Below, in pieces: positions 12,927-23,876 of a stretch of DNA of 64,000 nucleotides. The notes below the pieces were generated by a model. It did no database searches and was not told where the DNA came from. It worked only from the letters and a program-made list of their open reading frames with translations. Positions within the stretch are counted from its first letter, which is position 1. Every line of letters begins with the position of its first letter. A program made the position numbers and the translations under genes. Origin of the DNA: Gongronella butleri (Eukaryota > Mucoromycota > Mucoromycetes > Mucorales > Cunninghamellaceae); assembly GCA_025201375.1 (NCBI GenBank), contig JAIWZP010000037.1:186001-250000 (forward strand), written 5' to 3'.

Positions 12927-14475
12927 CTAGGTGGTGCTACGCGCACGACTTGACATGAGCCAAAGCAAGATAATCAGCGAGCCAAACGCCTAAAAAAGAA
13001 AACCAGGGACATTGATAAGGGTCTGTTCGCGTCGCCAGCGCTGTTTCAATGTGCAATATTTCAAATCTTCTTACCATTGACTTGTACGAGATGGTGTCAA
13101 CAAATCCGTTGACAATGTCGGCAAATGTTTCTGCAATGACCTTTGTCTTGCCCATCCACGCGGGCTCGAAAATGCACTTTTGCCACTGATCACATATCTC
13201 TTTCATGGCCGGTCGCATGCGCGTCGCACATTCACTGTGGTGATAGTCCCTGCTGCATTGCAATTGCTTGTCGAGATGATCTAGCGACAAAAAAAAAAAA
13301 AAAAAAGGCAATCGACGGATCAATCTCCGTGGCGACTTTGCTTTTCCTTTTTTTTTTCTCGCTTACTTGACTCGTAAAGTGCCATTTTGGTGACCATGTC
13401 CTGCTTTAGCACAATCATGAATTGGACCACCAGGTAAAACAGCATACAATAAAAGGCAATTTCACAGCCAATTCGAATGAGCCTGCAAAAAAAGAAAAGA
13501 GAAAAAAGAGAAAAAAGAAAAAAAATCAAAAAAGAGCGAAATCAATGGGGCACTTTGCGCCCTACCCAGAATAATAAATGAGGATGCTGCGGCGGTCTGC
13601 GACGGGGTCGTGCTGGTAAAAGCTGGCTTCCATGGGGTATGGGTATGGTTGAGAAGCCATATTTCTTGAGGAGGATTGCGACATGTGGTGGAGAAGCGTC
13701 GGATCCTCGTCGTGGGCATGATACGCGTCAAATGGTCGGTGCATCGGCTGATGTACATACGGATTCGACGTGTACGACGGCGCAGTCGCGGGCGCGCTCT
13801 GGTGTCTCAATGGCTCGGACGCGCGAGGCGATGCGTGGCGACGGTGATGAAAAGGCGCGTCGTCAAGGTCAATACCAATTCCGGTGCTTTTGCCGCTGCT
13901 GCCAGGCGCATCGTTGTGGCGGGTATGAAGCGGCGTCGGCGAAAAAGACATGGCCGGTGCAGCTGGTGCAGATGCAGGTGGCTCGTCAGCGGGTTTGTAC
14001 GGCACAAGCGCCAAATTCTAGCAAAATTTCAATGAAATGCATGAGTAATTCATCCCGTCCAATTGATTTGTTCCTTTTTTTTTTTTTTTTTTTTTACCTG
14101 GTCGCTGGACGAGGACGATTGTTCATCGTGGTCGCTGAGGCCCATTTGCCTCAATTCGGCATGGATCGTGTCGTCATTTGTTTCTTTGCTCTTTTTCTTG
14201 GATCTGCGGCGGAACAAGGTACTGAACAAAGACGTGGAACGCGGTGAAGGACTTGGTGGCGTGGCCAGGGGTGCCTTGGGCAGTGACGACAACGGCGTCG
14301 CTGCAAAAAAAAATAAAAAATAAAAAATAAATAAAGAGCAACAGGTCAGATCGGCCTCTTTTGTGTGATTTCACTTACGCGTAGCGGGTGACGAGTGTGG
14401 TTTTCCAATGTCAAAGTGCCGAGGATGCTGGTACTCGAATTCCATTGGATCGTCCCCTAGCGATTCATAGAGCAT
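12927..14475 (-). CDS. Brl1/Brr6-family nuclear envelope protein, 378 aa
   Basis: Six exons close in phase: 14475-14379, 14300-14098, 14017-13566, 13482-13367, 13280-13075 and 12989-12927. The N-terminal 250 residues are polar, rich in Ser, Pro and His, with a basic patch (FRRRSKKKSKE). A membrane segment follows (about 256-275, CEIAFYCMLFYLVVQFMIVL). A luminal domain carries four cysteines, C298, C307, C319 and C325, in the pattern C-x8-C-x11-C-x5-C with RMRP and DQW between, which is the hallmark of the Brl1/Brr6 disulfide domain. A second membrane segment lies in the last exon (FGSLIILLWLMSS). Family members act in nuclear pore complex assembly by helping inner and outer nuclear membranes fuse, and occur in organisms with closed mitosis. 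Which of the two yeast paralogues it matches is not resolved. Confidence 0.88.
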
Positions 14476-14724
14476 GGTGGGCCAGAGCGAGAGGCAAAGA
14501 GAAAAAAGAGACAAAAAAGGCGAGAGAGAAAAGGAACACAGCGGCCACAAACTAAAAAGAACGGGAGTGGATTTCGAGCGCCGACATTTTTGGATGAACG
14601 GCCCTGCGCCTCTGGCGCCTCGCTGTTATATATAATGTTGTGGTAAAATCAACTTTTTATTCGTAAATATTCTCGAGCGATGCGATGCAGAGCCTCGAAA
14701 CGCATTTTGCGCGAAAAGAGAGAC
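14476..14724. other. Promoter-side spacer of the Brl1/Brr6 gene
   Basis: Purine-rich on the plus strand, that is, a pyrimidine-rich leader in the sense of the minus-strand gene. A TATATA stretch lies at 14629-14635. Confidence 0.35.
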
Positions 14725-15590
14725 CGAAAAATCAACTGGGAATCAAAATGCGGCCGTAAAAAAGTCCTTGGGGGCCACCACATGCAAAATCAAATTTTGT
14801 TCGTGGCGAGCTCCAAAACCAAAAATTGAAAATCAGGTCTCCAGATTTCTGCCAAACTCTCCAGCAAGAAAAAGGGCATGGAGAAACTAGGGAAAACGAC
14901 AAAAAAGAGCGGGGTCGACTTGATGGCTGAAGTGCAATGGGCAATTTTAGATTTAATTTCAAATGCAAATTGCATAGGAAGTACGAATCCACAGAGTCGC
15001 GCCGACGCGTCAATTAGCAAAAGCGACGCCAGGTGCATCATTTCTATAGGAGCAAGCGCATGAAACTCGACGCTTGACGCGGTTTTTCACGCGTCGAAAA
15101 ATAATAGTGATTTTAAAACCGTGTTAAACATGCCAAAAAATCATTTTTATCAATGATCACCCATGTCAAGGTATGCAGCGAGCCACGCTCTTTCTGCTGA
15201 TAGTTTTTTCCTCGAGATACAGGCACATTTCGTTGAGATGACCTTGAGTCGAAAATAAAAGCTAAAATGCAAATTGCGCCGAGACTTGCCTATGGACCCC
15301 TGGTTTTTATTCGCTTTTCGTCGGTGAACGTGGTGCGCTTACCATATCGTAAAGTGGGCGACGGGATCTGAGGTCCTAAATTTCACTCTTTTCAATTCTT
15401 CGACTGCACCCCTGTGAAAGCTCGTCAATTTTGAAAATCTTGATTGTGGGCCATCAAGTGACCGCATTGCTGCAAGAGTGGGCTCATTTGAATAAGAATG
15501 CTCGTGATCGTTCGTTCAAAGGGTGAATTTCTTTGTTGTTTGTCCGTTCATCGACAAATGACCAAAAAAAAAAAAAAGGGAAAAGGGCGC
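14725..15590 (-). repeat. Dispersed repeat family R1, copy A (minus orientation)
   Basis: Read on the minus strand, this matches copies at 43.27-44.17 kb and 59.63-60.51 kb over most of its length, and the 26.63-26.99 kb copy in its second half. Shared landmarks in order are: a segment like TTCAAATGAGCCCAC (near 15490), GACGCGTGAAAAACCGCGTC (near 15090), GACGCGTCGGCGCGACTCTG (near 15005) and a Leu/Phe-rich frame. That frame reads DASARLCGFVLPMQFAFEIK here. Similarity was judged by eye, roughly two thirds of positions. Confidence 0.75.
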
Positions 15591-16360
15591 CTTTTGCGAT
15601 TTTATCGGAAATCTGTTGATCGATGGGCCACTTCTATTGCTGCAAGACAAAAGTAACGAGCACCAAAGCAGGAACAGCAAGTTTTTGGGTGCGCGCGTTC
15701 AAGGGACGCTGTGATTGACTAGGCAATACCATCTAAATTGCATAATTGAAGATTGCTCGCATTCGAGGGCACTGATCCATGTCAAACTTGGACCAGCTGG
15801 CTTTCGTATTATGGATATTGAACCCATTTAGTCATGTTTTGGATACTCTCTAGGAGAAACAGAATCAAGACAAGCTAAAAGGGCAAAATAACGAAAAGCA
15901 ATCCGTGATTCGGCGAGTATACAACAAATCATTGAAGAATAAAAAAGTATCAACTACACGAGTGAGTTGAGAAGGTTAGCATGACGTGCCAAAACAAGGT
16001 TGATTCCCGTGAGATCTTCACGATTTACATGATCCACTAACGCGTACTGTAAACGGCAATTTTTACAAAATTATCCCCTTTGATCAAGCCGAGCCGATCC
16101 CCGCGCCTTGAACTTCGTTTTCTTTGCGCGTCGATCGTCCTTGTACATCAAGTCATCTCGTCGGTACAACCACATGTTATGGAATAAACCCACAAATAAG
16201 TATTTGTTCGTGAAAAAGCCAGCCATTGAAGCCATTGTTTGTTCACGGACGGGGAATAAAAAACGACGTGGTTGTTATTAGATCAAAAATATAAAAAATA
16301 TCTACAGCAAGAAGAGGTAAAAGAGTGGGGAGGGGAATGGGGAATTTCTACGTGTTTTTT
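15591..16360. other. Spacer, no recognised gene
   Basis: AT-rich sequence between repeat copy A and the 3' end of the VPS9 gene. AATAAA-like elements and T/A runs are present. No frame with family likeness. Confidence 0.35.
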
Positions 16361-19300
16361 TTAAAACATGCGCACATTGCCTGAGCGCTCACCAATGATG
16401 TCGCCGCGCATCTTTTGCAACCCGAGCAAAAAGTCGCCCAATTCCTCGCGATTGTCTGGTGCGGGTGCGTGGTATTGCCTCATTGAGCGTGTATCGATGC
16501 AGATGGAGGCGGGTCGGCGCGTGGGAGAGGACGGCAGATCCAGCGAGACGCGGTCGGGTATGTTAATGACCTGCGGCGGGCGCATAGGGAACCGCTGCGG
16601 CTGGTATTGCTTGACAGTGGACGTGCTGAGCGACCGGCCCAATTGCTTTGTCTCCAAATCCAAGCGAATGGACGTTGGTGGCGGCGTGAATGACGTGACG
16701 GGCCGCGTCACGCGCAGCGCATCGTCATCCTTGTCATTCTCGTCGTCATGCTCATCGTCGAGATCGTCATTCATGGATCCACGGTTCCATTGCGCGCTGC
16801 ATGTGCTGCTGCGTCTGTATGGTGCGTGTTGAGGGCGTCCAGGGGAAGACAGGGGCTTTTCTTGGTGGCGAGGAGTCGCTGATGGGGAATTGGCGGTCGC
16901 CGTCTGAAGTTTTTGAGAGGCATGATTATTGGATGCACCGGAGGACGATGAAGAAAGCGGCGTGGAGCTTGAAAACGTGGGCAATGTGGTGGAAATCAGC
17001 GGTTGGCTGTGTCCTAGGGATTTTGTGCTCTGGGACGCGAGTAAATCCGGAGTCGACTGGCTTGCGAGGCTCGACGTCGTCGACGACGTCGATGCGCGGT
17101 CGTCGTACATGAGCCAGTCCTTGGGAATGTCCAGGCTGTGTCGCGTCTGTTGTTGCTGCTGCTGCTGATGTAACAGAATTGGCGGTCGGACAAGCACCGA
17201 CGGTGTTGATGGTTGGCGGCGATCTGTATAAACATCATCTCCATGTGCTGCGTGGTGCTGGTGGTGTTGCTGGCGCGGGTCGTCAAGCACTGATGCAGAC
17301 GAGGACGCGATAGACGCGGATGGCCACGCGTCAATGAGGGTTTGGATATCTGCGCTCTGCGATTTACGATGGCGCAGCGCCGCAGACGCTTTGGGAGTGA
17401 GCAATTGAGACTTGTTGCCGGTGGTGGCCGCGGAAACGGGAGTTCCGGGCAATGGCGGGCGGTGATGCGCGTGCATCTGATGCTGCGGTAATGTGGGTGA
17501 CGTGATGGGCGAACCAAACGACGTGGAACGCGTGCGATACGATTGCAACTTGGGAGACACGATCGTCGATCCCGTGGACACCGATGAAATCGATGATGCC
17601 GCATCTACAAGCGACAATGGGTCCCCTTTTAAAAAGCTAATGGCTGTTTTCAGCGTCGCAAGCGCAAAACTGATATTTTTTAAGAAAAAAATTTGAAAAT
17701 GAGAAATTGAGCACTCGCAACGCGATGCTAAAAAAAAAAAAAAAAAAAAATAGAGTGATTTTTTTTGTTACCTGTGTTCCTGTCTTTCGACATGCGAAAG
17801 GCGGAAATGTTCCATGTAAAAGGCCAGGCTGGCAAGCCGCGACAGTTGGGCTTGGGTGAGCACATAGGCAAGCAATGGTATCATGTCATCGGTGGTCACA
17901 AAGGACTCTCCGTTGGTATTTTCCTTGGCATAGTCGTCGACGGCCTTGGAGATGAGGTCGAGCGTGGATTTCAGGCACTGGATCTTCTCGAGCGGGGTAT
18001 AGGCAAGATTTTCGGCCGGTGAGTCAACGTCCGTGTCGGTGCGCTGAAGGCATTGAATCGCCTTGTCAAAGCACGCGAGCGGCATCTCCGAAATCGGGTA
18101 GCTGAGCGCGTAGCATTGCAGCGTCACATTGGCGCGCGCATAGCACTGGCAAATCGTGCGCAGGTGCCCGTCTTGCGCGTTCATTGTCGACCATAGTGAG
18201 TGGATCCAGATCTTTTCGTGCAAAAAGCCCATCACCACGCTAGAAAAAAATAAAATAAAATGTGAGAAATAAAAAAGGCGCGTCGCGTCCGTGTCCCCGG
18301 CTCGCAATGGGCGTCTCGTCTTACTTTTCGACCAATTCCACATAGTGCTCGTAGTCGGCTTGGTTACGGCAGGCATCGCGAATCTTTTTGTTCTTTTGGC
18401 GGATGGTCTGCGCGTTAAAAAAAATGAGAGAGAAGGTTAATGCCATATATTTTGCCTATCTTTTTCCCGCTTACTTTGAGGACTTTTGAATAAATGTGCT
18501 GGATCTTTTCGACTGTGTAGCTGTTGTAGCCGCGGATGTAGACATAAGTGTCTACAAATTCATGGACAGCATTCTGCATCTCCTGCAGCGGCTCGGCATT
18601 CTCAGCAAACTGCGCCAGGAAGGCAAGGTCACTAAGGTGCATATAAAAAAAATGAGAAGGCTGCGCCGCGGCAATGGAAGAAAAAAGCGGGTTTTACGTC
18701 GTCGAGTCGCGGAGCGCCGGGATCGTCAGAGCGTCTCGCTGTGTCGGTGCCACCTACGCAATGTAATGAAAAAAAAAAATAAATAAATAAAAAAAAAAGG
18801 GGGGGGCGACACCCCTCACAACCCATGATCAACTCATTTTTGCGATTTTTTTTCTCACGTACAATGGCATCCCCTTCCAAAGGCCTTTCAATGAGATACA
18901 CCCGGATCTTTTTGTTGCCAATGTACACCCATTCCTCCGTCAGGATGCGCACCATGCGCTGCTCTTTGAAACCTGCGACGAGAAAATGAAGAAAAAGAAC
19001 GAAAAAAAAGCCAAGATGTCAGGTTTTTGGGTCATGCGTCGGCTTTTTTTCGCGTAATTACCAGAGACGGTGGTCATGAGCGGGTGATCAATGGCAATGA
19101 CTTTGCCATTCATCGATTGGAATTGTCCACGGTAATAAGGCGAGGCATTGAAGCAATGGGTTTCTAAGCAACAAAATGAGCAAAAACGACGAGAGGCGAT
19201 TTTTGCCCATGATCTTACCGACATAATCCTTTGTGACAAGCAAGCCCTCGAGCGATCGAGAGTGTGGGATGGCGACGACGGCAGCGCGTGTAAAAATGCT

Positions 19301-19522
19301 GTTGTAATGGGAACGCAAGCACGCGTAGAAGCGATTGTCCTCCAATTCCTCAATTTCCAACGTTTCAGGAGGTGGCTGTGAGGTTTCCAAAGCATCCTGC
19401 TCCTGTTGCAAAGGATGGGCTTGCTGCTGTTGCTGTTGTTGCTGCTGCTGTCCTGGCTGAATTGTCTGTTCCGTCTGCCGAGGCGACCCGTGCGGTTGCT
19501 GCTGTTGCGTGTGCTGCTGCAA

Positions 19523-19566
<44 letters not shown>

Positions 19567-19732
19567 ACTGGTGTTGCAGCGAATTGGAGGATGACGACGA
19601 GGTCGGCGACGGGTCAGGCGTGTTTTTGGGCTGCACAATAGACGACAGCGTCGGATATCGCTGATTCGCTTGGGCAGACTGACGTTTCTTCTTGTTTCCA
19701 TTGCCGAGCAGGAACGGGAATGACAGTGACAT
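16361..19732 (-). CDS. VPS9-domain Rab5-type GEF, Varp-like without ankyrin repeats, 932 aa
   Basis: Eight exons close in phase: 19732-19219, 19163-19062, 18972-18863, 18753-18698, 18631-18475, 18407-18325, 18239-17772 and 17669-16361. The order of parts is a poly-Gln N-terminus (13 Gln near residues 57-69), then a module around residues 120-240 (NRFYACLRSHYNSIFTRAAV, later MNGKVIAIDHP and RVYLIERPLEG) resembling the region ahead of VPS9 in Varp/ANKRD27. A helical bundle and the VPS9 domain follow (about 345-520), with TPLEKIQCLKSTLDLI, TTDDMIPLLAYVLTQAQ and FYMEHFR as typical core segments. A Ser/Pro/His-rich tail of about 415 residues ends the protein. VPS9 domains load GTP on Rab5/Vps21 GTPases in endosomal traffic. 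No ankyrin repeats are seen, so the Varp resemblance covers the N-terminal half only. Confidence 0.82.
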
Positions 19733-20322
19733 GGAGAAGCGGGGGCGGGCAGGGCAAGGAAAAGCAAAAGAACCGACAAAAGAAGAGATATAAATTTAAT
19801 AGCCGGCGTTCAAGAAAAAAAAGAAAAAGAAAAAAAAGAGAGAGAAGAGAGAAGAGAGGAAAAAAAAAGAGGGGAACAAAAAAAAAAAAAGGGACAGGCG
19901 GACCAAGAAAAATGAACGGCGACAAGGAAAAGTCAAAAAAACTTGTCTGGGGAAAGAAAGAAAAAAAAAACAGCAGCCCAACAATCGTCTTTTGGAATTG
20001 GATAGAATTTTTGACCGTGTGATGCAGCTTTAGATGGTTTGGCAGGTGGCTCAGTCCCCCTTTTTCTTGGACCAGGAGAATGACGATGCAACAAAAACGA
20101 CCAAAAAAAGATGGGGCTGTGCTTTTTTGGCACGCCCCCCAAGTTGTGCGACACCGCGCGCACCCCATTGAATCCCCGCAACGAACCAAACATAGCCCAG
20201 GGCCACTTTTTTAATTTTTCGCATCTCTTTCTTCCTTTTGTCTTTGCCACCACGTCCTTGCCTCTCCTTTCTTCTCCTCTTTCCTCGCGTCCTTCCCCTC
20301 TTCCCCCACTGTATGACGACTT
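19733..20322. other. Divergent promoter region between the VPS9 and arrestin genes
   Basis: It separates two outward-facing starts. The first 250 bp are purine-rich on the plus strand (A/G runs) and the last 120 bp pyrimidine-rich, so each gene has a pyrimidine-rich leader in its own sense. Confidence 0.4.
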
Positions 20323-22806
20323 ATGCGCGCGCTTTCTTCTAAAACAAAGACAATTGATATCCAGCTGGACAGGGAGACGTTTTATTTCCCTGGCGACACT
20401 ATTCAGGGCAAGTAAAAAAAGAGCACGCCACACTCTTTTTCCTTTTGTTCTCGGGTCTGACTAACTTTTTTTTTCCAGGTGTGATCCATGTCCACCCAAA
20501 GTCCGCTACAAAGACAAACAGCATCCGCCTCAAATTCGTTGGCGAGATTATCCTTGAAAAGGAGATGATCACCCTCTTTCAGCTGAGTAAGACGATCGAC
20601 CTTGGCGAGCCCGAAGCAAAAGCTTCCTACGTCGTTCTCGAGCCAAAAGCACACGCCTTTTCTTTCCAATGGCGCGTGCCAAACGACATGCAGCTGCCCA
20701 GCACCATGGAGGTATGAAATCATGCCTTTTTTTTAATCTTTTATGGTCATTGACATTCCATCCGCTTTGTTTTTTTCTTTTTTTTGCTTTGGGTAGTTTA
20801 ACAAAAAGCTCAAAGTGCGATACACGATCTCAGTGGTGCACCACAAGTACCATGTGCCTGAATCGCTGTGCCCGCAGGCGTCGTACCCCGTGCAAATCCT
20901 GGACATGATCAATGTGGAGGACAGCCAATATCGCAAACCATTTGATCAGACATTCCCCATCATGGTGCAAGCGTCAAGCGCCATTGGCCGCCCATGCACC
21001 GCGCGCGTCAGTCTCCCTCGCAGCGGATTCACAAGAGGTAAAACTCATCGCCATCCAGCCCAATATGCAAAAAGATGCAGCTCGCTTCACTTACATGATG
21101 CATCAATTATGCGTGTCCCCTTTTTTTCATGGCCTTACCCCCTTGTTTGTTTCTCTCTTACTCTCACTCTCTAGGCGACGTGATTCCCGTCTCCACCATC
21201 ATTACACACGTCCAGCCCTTTGGCATGACCAGCGCTTTCCGAGCCGAACTTGTCCGCACCATCAAAATCCGCCAAAACAAGTAAGCCGAGAGAAAAGAAA
21301 AAAAAAAAACAATGAAGTGACGATGCGTTCCCATCGGCAACCTCCCTAATATTTCATTTCTTTTTGTTTCTTTTTTTTTTTTCGTCGATTAGGTCGGTAC
21401 AAAAGAAGCAGGATGTCATCAAGACATTGACAGACGACATCAATATCAACAATGATGCGAATCTGTCGCAAACACTGACGCAGCAACTGATGATTCCGTC
21501 GTCGGTGCCGCCATCGCTGGCATTTGGTGACGAGGAGCTGGAAATTCAATACAAAGTGCGCCTGCAGCTGCAGCTGCAGCACCGAAGCATATTATTTGGC
21601 AAAGCCAACGACCAAAAGGACGAGGGCACACTCACCATCGACATTCCCATCACCGTCGGCACGTGGCCACGCGCTGTGGTGCCCATTGACGATGATGACG
21701 AGGATGACGACGTGCCTCCGCCGCCACCCTTGCCCGAGTCCGAGCGTGGCGAACTTGACGACGACGACGGCTCGTGGGCCGCCAACGACAGCTCAGTCAT
21801 CCACTCGCCATACCCGGATGATAGCAGCTCTGCCAAGGGCGAATCTTTGTCGCGTAATTCGTCAATTTCCAACGACCCGTTCCGGCGTCCTATGGATCCG
21901 CTGCCTCTTCAGCAGCAACAGCAACAGCAACAGCAACAACCGATGCAGCAATTGACCCCGGCGTCCACGCCTTCGTCCACGTCGACGGTACGATTGACGC
22001 CCACACCGCGTTCTTCTTCCATTAGCCCCGGCGTCGCCGCATCGACACAAATGACCAATGGCACGCAGGGCGACATGGGCCGCTCAGATTCGCTCGCATC
22101 GCGGTCGTCAGACCGGTCGATTCAGTCCATGTCGTCATGGCATTCGAATCAGTCGTGGAATTCATCTTCGCCATCCATGTCGCGTACAATGGCCATGCCC
22201 GGCAACGATCTGTGGAGGTCCCCGTCGCAAGGGATGCCCGGGCACCCCCAGATGCCCTTGTCTCCGACGATGTCTACCATGTCGTCGCAGACGGACAGTA
22301 CAATTCTGTTGACCCCGGCCACGAGCGATGCCCCGTCGATCCTGCGTCCGCGCAACTCGTTCCATGAAGCCGACGCGACGATCCTGCTGTCGCCCACGTC
22401 GCCCCAGGCTCCGGGAAATCCGCTCCAAAAACGAAATTCCATGATCAATCTTGGCACGCCAGCCACGCCGTCGCCAAATCAGGATAGTCAGCACGCCATT
22501 TTGCTCCAGCCCACCAGCCGAGCCCCACCAGCAGCACCGTTTGTCCCCGCAACACCTCCGTCGCCACACCTGTCCACCCCACCAACCCCACCTACAAAGG
22601 CCCCTGCGCCACCTCCCAAGCAAACCGCATATACACGACCACCACCATCCGCTGCTGTGCAGCCCCCTCCACCAATGGCCGCCAATGATAGCGAAAATGA
22701 CGATGACGACGACGACGACTCATCCGATGACGATGGGGACTTTTTGTCCGCCATGCGCAAGGCCGAGCAACGCAAACAACCAGCCCTCGCATCCACTGGC
22801 TGCTAG
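20323..22806 (+). CDS. Arrestin-domain protein (alpha-arrestin-like), 692 aa
   Basis: Exons 20323-20407, 20479-20711, 20797-21037, 21175-21280 and 21393-22806 close in phase. Intron 1 appears to use a GC donor (GGCAAGT). The N-terminal fold begins with TIDIQLDRETFYFPGDTIQG, the classic arrestin_N opening (strand, then Y/FxPGDxIxG). Further strands include NSIRLKFVGEI and FSFQWRVPNDMQLPSTMEFN. The second half of the fold includes LKVRYTISVVHHKY, VIPVSTIITHVQPFG and, in exon 5, YKVRLQLQLQHRS followed by LTIDIPITVGTWP. From about residue 310 the protein is disordered: acidic runs, a Gln run, many Ser/Thr-Pro sites and a Pro-rich end. Alpha-arrestins recruit ubiquitin ligases to membrane cargo. 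I see no clear PPxY ligase-binding motif, so the partner is uncertain. Confidence 0.85.
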
Positions 22807-23057
22807 TAGATCATGTGTGCTTCCTCTTGTTCTTTTTTTGTTTCTCTCTTTTTCTGGATGATGATACCCCCACCCTCCTTCCTCCCTTCGTCTCTAAGCT
22901 CTTTTTATCTTGGACCTCGCATTCATCGTATCCTCTACCTTATATTTACTTTTAGTTCCTACTTTTTTGGTTGTATTATACTATTAAAACCCTTTTTCTT
23001 TTGGCTTGTTTCACAGTGGCAGCCAGCGCTTACAAAGGTGGGCCGAGCAAAAGCAAA

Positions 23058-23100
<43 letters not shown>

Positions 23101-23876
23101 GTGTCCACCGCGCCACAAATAATCAAAAACCAGAAAGCGGGCTTTCAGAGACAGCGGGCCTTTTTATTTTACGCGCAAGCCAGGGGGGCTAGGCGAAAAA
23201 TGATACCAATGGCGTCGCATGCACTACTGTTGCTTACTGTAGATGGAGATTTGATCGATGTACAAAAGTCTATCCTTGACCATTTATATTTTACGACAAA
23301 AAAAAAAAAAAAAACTGGAATTGTGAAGCACACGTTTGTCTGACGGTTACTCCATTAGTGCAACCATGACCGTAAGCGATACCTGGAATAAAAAGCCCCT
23401 TTGGTTACGTGGGACAAAATCTATTTTTTTGACAATTTCGCACTTTACTTTTTATATTTCTTGCTTGATGATTCTCTCAATTGCAAACCCGGTATGATAG
23501 ATGGAGCGAGCACACCAATGAATGTCATTTTGCCATCTTAAAGGAATCGTGACGTGTCTACGTATCATCCTATTATGTACTGTATGATATACAGTCTCTG
23601 CACTTTCGATCCGACTCAGTCTGATGCAAGACAGGGCCTAAAAAAAGTATCTTTCAGACTCAATGGTATTTTGGTGCCACCCACAAGGTATTCGATCGCC
23701 GGCCCAGTCTGAGAATTGAAAATACTTTTTTCGCCCTTTGAATTTTTGGCCTATCAAAGCGCCTTTATGCAAGTTCCGACAGCATAAAAAAATCTGACAT
23801 CCATTTTTTCCCCCTTTTTTTTTTTTTTACTTCTTTTTCCCCCTTTTTTTACTTTCACTTTCATTTTGAGAATAAA
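22807..23876. other. Spacer between arrestin gene and Crypton
   Basis: 3' flank of the arrestin gene, then an A37 tract at 23061-23097 and an A16 tract near 23298. The region 23600-23720 carries AGTCTGA/TCAGACT-like words that may belong to the Crypton's left flank. No gene seen. Confidence 0.4.
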
